Below are positions 10,197 through 21,916 of a stretch of DNA of 64,000 bases, piece after piece. A program made the position numbers and the translations under genes. Below the pieces are notes generated by a model that was not told the DNA's origin, ran no database searches, and saw nothing but the letters and a program-made list of their open reading frames with translations. The stretch lies in NCBI RefSeq assembly GCF_020623625.1, contig NC_060200.1:1-64000 (forward strand), read 5' to 3'. The stretch is from Saccharomycodes ludwigii. Lineage: Eukaryota; Ascomycota; Saccharomycetes; Saccharomycodales; Saccharomycodaceae. Each line of letters starts with the position of its first letter. Position 1 is the stretch's first letter.

Positions 10197-13100
10197 AAGC
10201 CCTAAAAAAAACATCAGAAAAAGTGATAATCATGCAGTCCGAAAATAACATATATCCCGATATGCCATCACTGCCATTCGAAGCTTAACCCGAGTTTCAT
10301 TCTTATCTTATCTCAAAAAAAAATTAAAAAAAAAAAAATCTAATCTTTCATTCAATCTTTTCCATCCCCACTTTCAACAACAACAACAACAACAACCAAG
10401 ATAAACTACAATAACACTGCGAAACAACTTTTAACTTTTGTACAATCTTATATTCTGTATGTCTTGTCTATATAAATTACTATTCCAATTTAATATTTAA
10501 TCAGAATAACACAAATCTATATACACTTTGCTATGTCTATACAACCTTATCGATAAACAATTTACTCCTTTTTTTTTATTTTTATCTAGAGCACGTGATT
10601 GACAACGTAACTACTTTTTTTTTATTTTTTTTTTTTGGTTGCATAAACGCATCTTCCATTTCGAGTTGCTACTACAACTACTACTACAAAAAAAAGAAAC
10701 AGTATCAATCATTTGAACAGAAAAAAAAAAAAAAAAAAACCAACCCTTTACACAATTACTTTAATTCATACACACATACTTTTTATATCGAATAACCTAT
10801 ACAAAAAAAAAAAATATACAAAGTGCCTGTGCAACAAATTCCAAATTCTTTGATGGAGCTTTATGGCGGTCTGCCAATTTTGTGAACGTATAGTTGATCT
10901 GAGTGTTCTGTATTTTGTAAGCATATGCATATTAAATCGATTCCAATCCTCAATATCACACACCAAATTTACTTCCAGCATCAGAATGTAGAAATATAAA
11001 TTGATAATACAAGCAGTTAACCAATGGAAATTTTCACAAGTTTTTTAATGGAATTTACGTTTCTAGCTTGTGTTTAGATTAATACAAAGAAAATTAATTT
11101 CTTCATCCTACAGGAGTAATACTATACTTGTATCTAGGTTTGTGTTATATATCCAAGTCTCTTTAGGGGGAAAAAAGTTATTTGTTCATGGCTTTGGCAT
11201 AACAGTAATTGTACTCAAAATAATAAAATTAACTGCATTTGAACAGCATGAAAAGTGTTCTACCGAAATATCAAATAAACTGGGCTATACACTTAAGTGC
11301 TGTGTATATTATTACAAAATATGTTGTTTTTTTTTACGGAATATGGAGCTTTTTTTTTTAATACATTGTCTCAAAGTCTTTTATTAGCCCACTGAACAAT
11401 CATATAAATATTGCCATATTACTATATTGTTTTTGGATCACTAATATGCCCCAATCTCAATTATTTACTCTACAGGTTCGGATAGTTTTCAAGTTGGTAA
11501 AAATGTTACCAAGCAAGATTTACATTTCACCCAAGAATTTGTTATCCAAGAGCGTAAAATAGATTGTACATTACACATTATTGACCCACACTTTGTTAGA
11601 TCTTATTTCACCTAAAGTTTTATTTTTTACTAGTCTGTTCGAACCATCACAAAAGAGATTATTCTTACAGCATCAACAAATAAGTGGTAACTTATGTCTC
11701 CTCGTATCAAGGCAATTGTTCACAAACTATTCTATATAGCACATCTTTCTTTTGTTGTTTCCTTATTTCAGATGTTTTGATGTTATGATAAGTGATAAAA
11801 TATCTTACAGTTTGAAACACAGAAATATGAATGTTGTAATTGGCCAAAAGCTATGGCAATTGAATGATCTATTATTTCTGATTTATACTTGTAGTAATGA
11901 TAATGTGTTTCGTAAAGAGATATGAAACCGAACTCTCTGCCTCTTTTCATGTGATAAGTTCTCAAAAACAATCTCTAAATCAGTATTGTTATCTCCAGTA
12001 ACAATTTAAAAATTTTGACAATGACCCTGTCTAGCTTATAAAGCATGTGTGTGTAAAAATTACAGGAAATACTAAAAAGATACGTCAAGGTTCCTGTTTT
12101 ACCAACAAATATAAAATGTTACTACACTTGATCTGTTTACAAAAATCATCTAACTTGATCTCAGTTCAAAATGTCATTAAAAACTAGAATTACATGGTAG
12201 TCAAGTGTTTTGCTGATTTGGATTGATTGCTGCTATTCCACGAAATTACATTTAGAATATTGATCAATAGCAATAATAATCGTGCTCCAAATACAATCTT
12301 CTTTTATTTTCCTGTAAATATTATTCACAAAATAATGTACGTGGTGAAAAAAGAAAATGAAGGAAATTGGTATCACAAATACACATCCCAGTTTTGTATA
12401 AGTTTTTCAACAACTGCTATGTAACAAGATCACTACTGCGTTTCCACAATTGGATGATCTCATTAATTTCAAATGATTGAATTGGTAACATATAGAACAA
12501 AATAGACTGTAATTATTAATTAAGATTGAGTAATGTGAAGTGCCTAAAAATGTAACAAAATATATGTTTCATTATATTATTTGCAATGCCCTTGCTTTTA
12601 GTCAAAATAAATATCCTTCTCTTTCTAATAGTAAGCCATTTCTTACCAACTCATGTTAGTCACACAATAAATCACAAATAAACTAGTTACTTACTCAGTT
12701 GTCCATTTAAACATATCTCCCAATATATTGATACAATATTCCATAGTAATACTTGTGTTACTCCTGTAATTAGGGGGGGAAAAAAAAAAGAAGCTCATTT
12801 CAAACTAAATCAGAATTTCAAATTCCATACTAATCATATAATGTCATTTTGTAATAAACCTTTTTTTGATGAATATAATATATAAATCGACATGCACATT
12901 TAGATTTTATGTATGCAACAGCTGGTCTTCATAAATATCACTGAATCTTTGAATACTCTTAAATATAGTAATGTTTGGTATACACTCAGTAGATATAAAC
13001 CGAGTATGTGTGTTGTAAGTTCTAGATCTAGTAGGATATTAGAATAAAAAGAAAAGCCTTATTACTAACCCACTTTTTTAAAATAATAATTAGAAACGAA

Positions 13101-13630
13101 GTTATAAGTGGTAATACCAATGCTTTACATGTCCACAGTGTTGGAATAAAAAATTAAATATAATAAAAGTATTCAGGTGTCAGATCGCACAGTATAACCT
13201 TATTTGTTATTTGATTGATTTGTGAATTGATACTTCAATAAATAGGCACTTTTTGTGTTTTCAGTGTATCTTTTGTTTTTAAACTTTTATCATGCTTAAT
13301 CAGTTATACACCACTTATACTTTAAATGACATGTAAATATTGATGTGTGCTTATTAGTAACAATATGGTCCTTTACTCCAGTACAGTCATTATGATTCCA
13401 ACAAACACGCAATGGTTATCCACTAGAATAACAAAATAATAATAAACAGCCCCTTTATAGTGTTGTTTTTCTTCACTCCAATCAGTATATATCTAGTTGA
13501 AGCATTCTTTGAAAGTGTAGATATGATTTCGTATTTTGATAGGTTTTATAAATACTACCTGAATATCTGTTTTTTGATCAAAAACTTTTCTAATTTCTTG
13601 TAAGTTGTTGTAAATTGTGTAAAATACTTG

Positions 13631-13665
13631 TTTTGTTTTGTTTTGTTTTGTTTTGTTTTGTTTTG
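13631..13665. repeat. (TTTTG)7 microsatellite
   Basis: Seven perfect copies of TTTTG, followed by T runs near 13690 and 13757. Confidence 0.95.
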
Positions 13666-15445
13666 TTATTTCTGATAATCAACAAACTGTTTTTTTTTTT
13701 TTAACTTTGTTGGTAATTCACAGCTTAAAAATATTTAGCATTTTTTACGAAAAACATTTTTTTTTTTTTTTTGCAGCCAAAGAAACAATTTTTTTTTTTC
13801 GTTCGCTCAAAAATATCATCTAAATTCACAATGTTATTTTATTAATAAAACTTTAATAAATGTTATCTAACATAAAATATAGAAAGTGAAATTGCATTTG
13901 AACACCAGTTATTTCAAGAGTTATGAAAAGTTAGAAATGCACCAAGTTTTCACCCAATATATTTTATAAATTTACCAAAGAAACTATGTCATTGTAACTA
14001 TCAAGACCATAAATAATTCCAAGCATTCAGATAACATATGAAGCAAAGAGAACTAAAAACTAAGTAGTTTAATATTACATATTGCAATAAGAATAATAGA
14101 TGTGATAAAACCCAATGAATAAATTTAAGACTAGTTTCCAATAACAAGTTTGTTTTGTTATATGGATTATGTTACAATTCATTATATGTAAAGAATGAAG
14201 TTTATTTTTGTTAATTAACACCAAATAGCAGCAAACTCAAAATGAATGAATCACAATATCTCAATTAGACATACACAATGAATCAAATACCATAAACTAC
14301 AATTAATACCATTCAATATTGTTTCCAAATTTCTATCTATATTACAAGATCTCGACTTGTATGTTTTTTTGTGACTTGTATGTTTTTTCTTTTAATATAC
14401 GCTAAAGTTGATGAAATATAACAAGTACTCTGTTGACAAGGAATGCATCTTGCGGGATATTCAAACTCGTCTTTCACTATATCATTATAATTATACATTG
14501 TGATAAAGCAAGCACTTATATGAACTAATTATTAACAAACACTTGAATTATGGAATAATCAAAAAATAGAGATTGTTAACTAAAGAATAATATATATGAA
14601 GGGAAACTTTATCACCAATCATGTTACAAATAAACATCGATTTTATAGAATCTAAGCAGACTCATAAGTTTGGAATTATTGGTTTAAAATATACAACATA
14701 AATTGACCCACTAATTGAGCATTTACTCCCAAAAGAATAGATCTATCTTATTCTTCATAGTTTAAGACACTTCTTTTTACTGTTATTATTAAACTTTTGA
14801 ACTCAGCAATAGAAGAAGAATTAAAATAAAAAATTATTATGAGAAACAAGAAAGAAAATAATATTCCAATGTTATCAATAAATAATCAGAAAAAAAAAAT
14901 TTATTAGAAATAAAAACAACTTACAGTATGAAAAACTAAGTTGCTTCGATATTATAAAAAGAACGAACTATAAAATAAAATAAAAACACAAAATACGAAA
15001 TCTGAACAAAATAAATACAAAAAAAACTGACGAACTTAAAAAAAAAAAAATAAACTAAATATATCAGATACTATTCGAAAAAAAAATTTTCACAAGAGTA
15101 ACCTTAAAATAAATTGAAAAACAAAACAAATAAAGTAAAGAACATCTTGAAAGTGGATATTCTGTTTGAAACAGCACTAGCTTGGTAAATAGAAATTAAT
15201 CCACTAGATGCTGGTTGAGATTGAATACTTTGAACCTCAATAGCAGCTGTGCTAGAAACAGTTTCTGATTGAACAGTGGTGGTAATAACTTTGCCACCAG
15301 ATGTAGTCTTGGTAACAACATTGTTGGAATTACCAGAGTTACCATTGGCACTCTTGGTAACAGTGGTGTAAACAGAACCAGAAGAAATAGTCTCAACATA
15401 CTCACTAGCATTGCCTGGAGAACCTGATCCGTTTTCATTATTATT

Positions 15446-15958
15446 GTTTGGAACAATAGTAGATGTAATAACAGATGTGATGGTACTACCTGATGTAGTG
15501 TACACGCTAGTCTTAGTAACAGTAACTGGTGTATTAGCAGTTTCGGAACTACCAGATCCACCGTTGTTGTTGTTGTTGTTGTTGTTTGGAACAATAGTAG
15601 AGGTGATAGTAGCAGTAATTGTGCTACCAGATGTGGTAAACACACTAGTCTTAGTAACAGTAACTGGTGTATTAGCAGCCTCAGAACTACCAGATCCACC
15701 ATTGTTATTATTGTTGTTTGGAACAATAGTAGAGGTGATAGTAGCAGTAATTGTGCTACCAGATGTGGTAAACACACTAGTCTTAGTAACAGTAACTGGT
15801 GTATTAGCGGTTTCAGAACTACCAGATCCACCATTGTTGTTGTTGTTATTTGGAACAATAGTAGAGGTGATAGTAGCAGTAATGGTACTTCCAGATGTAG
15901 TGAATACACTAGTCTTAGTAACAGTAACTGGTGTATTGGAAGTCTCAGAACTAACAGA
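15446..15958 (-). repeat. Four copies of a second, 44-46 residue stalk repeat
   Basis: The unit carries NTPVTVTKTSVFTTSGSTIT, then ATITSTIVP, then a run of six to eight Asn, then GGSGS. Copies are 132-138 bases apart, and the length change comes from the Asn run. A diverged fifth copy precedes them near 16000-16110. Confidence 0.9.
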
Positions 15959-16224
15959 ATAAACTTCGGAACCGGAATTGTTAGAACCACCATTATTGTT
16001 GTTGCTATTGTTTGGAACAGTGGTGGTAGTAGCATCGCATGTGACAATAGTCGAGGTTATAGTTCTGCCAGATGTAACAATCACAGTAGTTCTTGTAACA
16101 CTAGAAGGCAATCCAGATGTCTCAGTAGTTGGATTAACTGGAGAAACAGTTTCAGAAGTAGAGGTAGTACCTGGAATAGTAGTCAATGGAGATGATTCAG
16201 AGCTGGTATTGTTGAAATAACCAA

Positions 16225-19200
16225 ATCCTGGTGTTTCAACGTAAATGATAGTGGAAGTGGTAGACAATCCATTAGAGCCAGTGGTAGTAAATATAGTAGT
16301 TAAATAAGTTGAGGTAAATGAACCAGTCCAAAAAGTATAAGTGGTACTAACACCATTAAATTCTGGAGTCTCAACTGTGTAAGTGGTAGAGGTGGTTGGT
16401 TTGCCATCAGTACCAGTGGTAGTAAATACGGTAGTACCAATAGTAGATGTGTATGTACCAGTCCATGGTGTGTACGTAGTTGTAACACCGTTGGTTTCTG
16501 GAGTCTCAACTGTGTAGATAGTTGAGGTGGTTGGAATACCATCGGAACCAACACTAGTTGTAACACTGGTACCAATAGTAGATGTGTATGTACCAGTCCA
16601 TGGTGTATAAGTGGTAGTAGTACCTTTATCTTCTGGAGTTTCAACTGTATAGATAGTAGAGGTAGTTGGAATACCATCGGAACCAACACTGGTGGTTACA
16701 CTAGTACCAATAGTGGAAGTAAATGTACCAGTCCATGGAGTGTAGCTAGTAGTAACACCTTGGTTTTCTGGAGTTTCGACTGTGTAGATAGTAGAGGTGG
16801 TTGGAATACCATCGGAACCAAGGCTGGTGGTAACACTAGTACCAATAGTGGAAGTGTATGTACCAGTCCATGGTGTGTAGCTAGTAGTAACACCTTCGGC
16901 TTCTGGAGTTTCGACTGTGTAGATAGTTGAGGTGGTTGGAATACCATCGGAACCAACACTAGTTGTAACACTGGTACCAATAGTAGATGTGTATGTACCA
17001 GTCCATGGTGTGTAAGTGATAGTAGTACCTTTATCTTCTGGAGTTTCGACTGTGTAGATAGTAGAGGTAGTTGGAATACCATCGGAACCAACGCTGGTGG
17101 TAACACTAGTACCAATAGTGGAAGTGTATGTACCAGTCCATGGAGTGTAGCTAGTAGTTACACCTTGGTTTTCTGGAGTTTCGACTGTATAGATAGTAGA
17201 GGTGGTTGGAATACCATCGGAACCAACACTAGTTGTAACACTGGTACCAATAGTAGATGTGTATGTACCAGTCCATGGTGTGTAAGTGATAGTAGTACCT
17301 TTATCTTCTGGAGTTTCGACTGTGTAGATAGTAGAGGTAGTTGGAATACCATCTGAGCCAATACTAGTTGTAACACTGGTGCCAATAGTAGATGTATATG
17401 TACCAGTCCATTGTATGTAAGTGGTAGTAGTACCTTCAACTTCTGGAGTTTCGACTGTATAGATAGTGGAGGTGGTTGGAATACCATCGGAACCAACACT
17501 GGTGGTTACACTAGTACCAATAGTGGAAGTGTATGTACCAGTCCATGGAGTGTAGCTAGTAGTAACACCTTGGTTCTCTGGAGTTTCGACTGTGTAGATA
17601 GTAGAGGTGGTTGGAATACCATCGGAACCAAGGCTGGTGGTTACACTAGTACCAATAGTGGAAGTGTATGTACCAGTCCATGGAGTGTAGCTAGTAGTTA
17701 CACCTTGGTTTTCTGGAGTTTCGACTGTGTAGATAGTAGAGGTGGTTGGAATACCATCGGAACCAACACTAGTTGTAACACTGGTACCAATAGTAGATGT
17801 GTATGTACCAGTCCATGGTGTATAAGTGGTAGTAGTACCTTTATCTTCTGGAGTTTCAACTGTATAGATAGTAGAGGTAGTTGGAATACCATCGGAACCA
17901 ACACTGGTGGTTACACTAGTACCAATAGTGGAAGTGTATGTACCAGTCCATGGAGTGTAGCTAGTAGTAACACCTTGGTTCTCTGGAGTTTCGACTGTGT
18001 AGATAGTAGAGGTGGTTGGAATACCATCGGAACCAAGGCTGGTGGTTACACTAGTACCAATAGTGGAAGTGTATGTACCAGTCCATGGAGTGTAGCTAGT
18101 AGTTACACCTTGGTTTTCTGGAGTTTCGACTGTGTAGATAGTAGAGGTGGTTGGAATACCATCGGAACCAACACTAGTTGTAACACTGGTACCAATAGTA
18201 GATGTGTATGTACCAGTCCATGGTGTGTAAGTGATAGTAGTACGTTTATCTTCTGGAGTTTCGACTGTGTAGATAGTGGAGGTGGTTGGAATACCATCGG
18301 AACCAACACTAGTTGTAACACTGGTACCAATAGTGGAAGTGTATGTACCAGTCCATGGAGTGTAGCTAGTAGTAACACCTTGGTTCTCTGGAGTTTCGAC
18401 TGTGTAGATAGTTGAGGTGGTTGAAATACCATCTGAGCCAATACTAGTTGTAACACTGGTGCCAATAGTAGATGTATATGTACCAGTCCATGGAGTGTAG
18501 CTAGTAGTTACACCTTGGTTTTCTGGAGTTTCGACTGTATAGATAGTAGAGGTAGTTGTGATACCATCGGAACCAACACTGGTGGTAACACTGGTACCAA
18601 TAGTGGAAGTGTATGTACCAGTCCATGGAGTGTAGCTAGTAGTAACACCTTGGTTTTCTGGAGTTTCGACTGTGTAGATAGTAGAGGTGGTTGGAATACC
18701 ATCGGAACCAACACTGGTGGTTACACTAGTACCAATAGTGGAAGTGTATGTACCAGTCCATGGAGTGTAGCTAGTAGTAACACCTTGGTTCTCTGGAGTT
18801 TCGACTGTGTAGATAGTTGAGGTGGTTGGAATACCATCGGAACCAACACTAGTTGTAACACTGGTACCAATAGTAGATGTGTATGTACCAGTCCATGGTG
18901 TGTAAGTGATAGTAGTACCTTTATCTTCTGGAGTTTCGACTGTGTAGATAGTAGAGGTAGTTGGAATACCATCGGAACCAACGCTGGTGGTAACACTAGT
19001 ACCAATAGTGGAAGTGTATGTACCAGTCCATGGAGTGTAGCTAGTAGTTACACCTTGGTTTTCTGGAGTTTCGACTGTGTAGATAGTAGAGGTGGTTGGA
19101 ATACCATCGGAACCAACACTAGTTGTAACACTGGTACCAATAGTAGATGTGTATGTACCAGTCCATGGTGTGTAAGTGATAGTAGTACCTTTATCTTCTG

Positions 19201-20945
19201 GAGTTTCGACTGTGTAGATAGTAGAGGTAGTTGGAATACCATCTGATCCAACACTGGTGGTAACACTGGTACCAATAGTAGATGTGTATGTACCAGTCCA
19301 TGGTGTGTAAGTGGTAGTAGTACCTTCAACTTCTGGAGTTTCAACTGTGTAGATAGTAGAGGTAGTTGTGATACCATCAGAACCAACACTGGTGGTAACA
19401 CTAGTACCAATAGTAGATGTGTATGTACCAGTCCATGGTGTGTAAGTGGTAGTAGTACGTTTATCTTCTGGAGTTTCAACTGTATAGATAGTAGAGGTAG
19501 TTGGAATACCATCTGATCCAACACTGGTGGTAACACTGGTACCAATAGTAGATGTGTATGTACCAGTCCATGGTGTGTAAGTGGTAGTAGTACCTTCAAC
19601 TTCTGGAGTTTCGACTGTGTAGATAGTAGAGGTAGTTGTGATACCATCAGAACCAACACTGGTGGTAACACTGGTACCAATAGTAGATGTGTATGTACCA
19701 GTCCATGGTGTGTAAGTGGTAGTAGTACCTTCAACTTCTGGAGTTTCAACTGTATAGATAGTAGAGGTTGTTGGAATACCATCTGATCCAACACTGGTGG
19801 TAACACTGGTACCAATAGTAGATGTGTATGTACCAGTCCATGGTGTGTAAGTGGTAGTAGTACCTTCAACTTCTGGAGTTTCAACTGTGTAGATAGTAGA
19901 GGTAGTTGTGATACCATCAGAACCAACGCTGGTGGTAACACTAGTACCAATAGTAGATGTGTATGTACCAGTCCATGGTGTGTAAGTGGTAGTAGTACCT
20001 TCAACTTCTGGAGTTTCGACTGTGTAGATAGTAGAGGTAGTTGTGATACCATCAGAACCAACACTGGTGGTAACACTAGTACCAATAGTAGATGTGTATG
20101 TACCAGTCCATGGTGTGTAAGTGGTAGTAGTACCTTCAACTTCTGGAGTTTCGACTGTGTAGATAGTAGAGGTAGTTGGAATACCATCTGAGCCAATACT
20201 AGTTGTAACACTGGTGCCAATAGTAGATGTATATGTACCAGTCCATGGGGTGTAAGTGGTAGTAGTACCTTCAACTTCTGGAGTTTCAACTGTATAGATA
20301 GTAGAGGTAGTTGTGATACCATCAGAACCAACACTGGTGGTAACACTGGTACCAATAGTAGATGTGTATGTACCAGTCCATGGTGTGTAAGTGGTAGTAG
20401 TACCTTCAACTTCTGGAGTTTCAACTGTATAGATAGTAGAGGTTGTTGGAATACCATCTGATCCAACACTGGTGGTAACACTGGTACCAATAGTAGATGT
20501 GTATGTACCAGTCCATGGTGTGTAAGTGGTAGTAGTACCTTCAACTTCTGGAGTTTCGAATGTGTAGATAGTAGAGGTAGTTGTGATACCATCAGAACCA
20601 ACACTGGTGGTAACACTAGTACCAATAGTAGATGTGTATGTACCAGTCCATGGTGTGTAAGTGATAGTAGTACCTTTATCTTCTGGAGTTTCGACTGTGT
20701 AGATAGTAGAGGTAGTTGGATTACTATCTGAGCCAATACTAGTTGTAACACTGGTGCCAATAGTAGATGTATATGTACCAGTCCATGGTGTGTATGTGGT
20801 AATAACAGCATCGTATTCTGGAGTTTCAACTGTAAAAATAGTTGAAGTGGTTGGAATACCATCACTTCCCTCAAATGTATATATACTAGTTCCAATGGTA
20901 GAGGTAGATTTACCAGTCCATGGTGTGTAAGTGGTTGTGGCACCA
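16225..20945 (-). repeat. 35 tandem copies of a 135 bp (45-residue) flocculin repeat
   Basis: The word encoding Pro-Trp-Thr-Gly (TGTACCAGTCCATGG on the + strand) recurs every 135 bases, from 20912 down to 16322, giving exactly 34 intervals. Central copies are nearly identical; the two outer copies at each end are diverged. Copies differ at defined spots: linker VEG, DKG/DKR, NQG, AEG or TNG, and GIPTT versus GITTT. Because the unit is divisible by three, other frames stay open for hundreds of codons without being genes. Confidence 0.95.
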
Positions 20946-21535
20946 CCTGGCGCATCACAAGTTTCTGCAGCACTTTCTAAATTGTAAATAACCCCTGAGA
21001 AATCATCAGTGTAAACGCCATCAGTACCAATATATCCAAATTCAATACCACCTAGACCTTGACGATTGTTGTATAAAAGTCTCATAGGATAATATACATT
21101 TGCTGTCAATTCAAGTTTAATACTATTTGTTCCACTTGGACCGGCGCTAGTCCAAATAGACCTAATTTGGTATGTTCCATCAGTATTTGTTGAATCTTCT
21201 AAACAACATTTGAAAGCAGAATCAGCACCAATAGATAAGACACCCAAATCATCAATGTATTTTAAATAAAAGGTATAGTAACCGGACACGGGTGGAACAA
21301 AATAACCTGTAGCAACATAGGTGAAGTTAGTTAAAGTAAATGTTTGATCATAATTGTAATTTGATGGTAAGGTGCTTTCGTGTAAAGCGTATAAATTACC
21401 AGGAGGACTGTAGCTGTATGTTACATTGTTCACACCTGAAGTCGAGCCAAAAGATCCTTGATCAGCATAACCACCTGCAACATAGTTATTTGTGTTATAT
21501 GTAATAAAATCTGGTTGACCATAACCTAATGTTTC

Positions 21536-21916
21536 TGTTGGAACCAAATTCCAATAGGGAATTAAATTGAGCAATTAAGTTTGAAACATGTTTCATATTT
21601 TAGGAGGCGCAGTCAAATTCTGGTGGCGCGTTTCAGGATTTAAGGTGACAATAAAAATAGAGCGAACAACGAATTGGAAAATATAATTTATGATATATAA
21701 AGGACACAAAAAATGAAGATTGAAAATAGAACAAATAAAATACATCTTATATATTTTGTATAATTATAAGTAATAGAAGAGAACACTCAGTAATAATACT
21801 ATAATCAAGTATATACATTTACTACAACATAACAGTTTCACAATTAATCTACAAAGAATGTCCCATCCCTACAATTCCAACAATAATAATAATTCAGATC
21901 AGGTTTCATCTGAACA
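21536..21916 (+). repeat. 5' LTR of the Ty1/copia element
   Basis: Starts TGTTGGAACC and ends TCTGAACA. It contains TATATAAA at about 21694 and, as in Ty1, the Gag start codon (21858) lies inside the LTR. The bases directly after the LTR, TGGCACTCACACTGG, are where a tRNA primer-binding site is expected, but I cannot name the tRNA. Confidence 0.93.

Larger units (their letters stand above)
9290..15103. other. Nearly 6 kb without a recognisable gene
   Basis: Only short open stretches exist, as expected by chance at this base composition. Visible structure: two ACGCGT words at 9363 and 9411, an A run near 9556-9579, a 14-16 bp tandem repeat at about 10110-10196, TTTTG repeats at 13631-13665, and an intron-like signal set at 13004-13093. 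From about 10.8 to 14.9 kb the sequence is less repetitive than other spacers in the window, but I recognise no protein, tRNA or rRNA in it. Confidence 0.6.
15104..21535 (-). pseudogene. FLO-type GPI-anchored flocculin lacking its 5' end
   Basis: Cell-wall adhesin of the Flo1/Flo5/Flo9 type, read right to left. Order: PA14 lectin domain (about 21535-20975), with YTFYLKYIDDLGVLSIGAD holding the calcium-binding Asp-Asp pair, a CC pair and YYPMRLLYNN; then 35 tandem 45-residue repeats (YTPWTGTYTSTIGTSV-type, the same length as the Flo1 repeat); then a Ser/Thr/Asn-rich stalk with a second repeat; then a hydrophobic tail (TFKMFFTLFVLFFNLF) typical of GPI attachment. The gene stops abruptly at 21535, where an LTR begins. 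The open frame runs 13 codons into the LTR without meeting an ATG, and the first internal Met lies inside PA14. The signal peptide and roughly the first 50 residues of a Flo protein are therefore missing, so it is probably inactive in secretion. The rest shows no lesion, which suggests a recent loss. Confidence 0.85.

Noticed and set aside
11630-11660. GTTCGAACC as a tRNA B box
   Set aside because: No A box (TRGCNNAGTGG) at the right distance and no cloverleaf pairing. The GGTTCGAATT on the minus strand at 35540-35550 fails for the same reason.
13139-13160. TGTTGGAATAAAAA, identical to the start of S. cerevisiae Ty1 LTRs
   Set aside because: Similarity ends after about 14 bases, no LTR end or duplicated flank follows, and the local family starts TGTTGGAACC.
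10820-14510. Several open stretches of 25-50 codons with protein-like composition (for example at 11475-11615, 11618-11740, 11792-11926, 14396-14502)
   Set aside because: At roughly 30% GC about 8% of codons are stops, so over 4 kb and six frames more than a dozen stretches this long are expected by chance. None resembles a known family.
17411-18415. Open frame of 334 codons on the opposite strand of the flocculin repeats
   Set aside because: Same cause: a repeat unit divisible by three. There is no promoter or family resemblance.
19048-20973. Open frame of 641 codons rich in Leu and Pro overlapping the flocculin in another frame
   Set aside because: It is a by-product of a 135-base repeat divisible by three, which keeps every repeat-wide frame open. 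Its composition is that of a shifted repeat.
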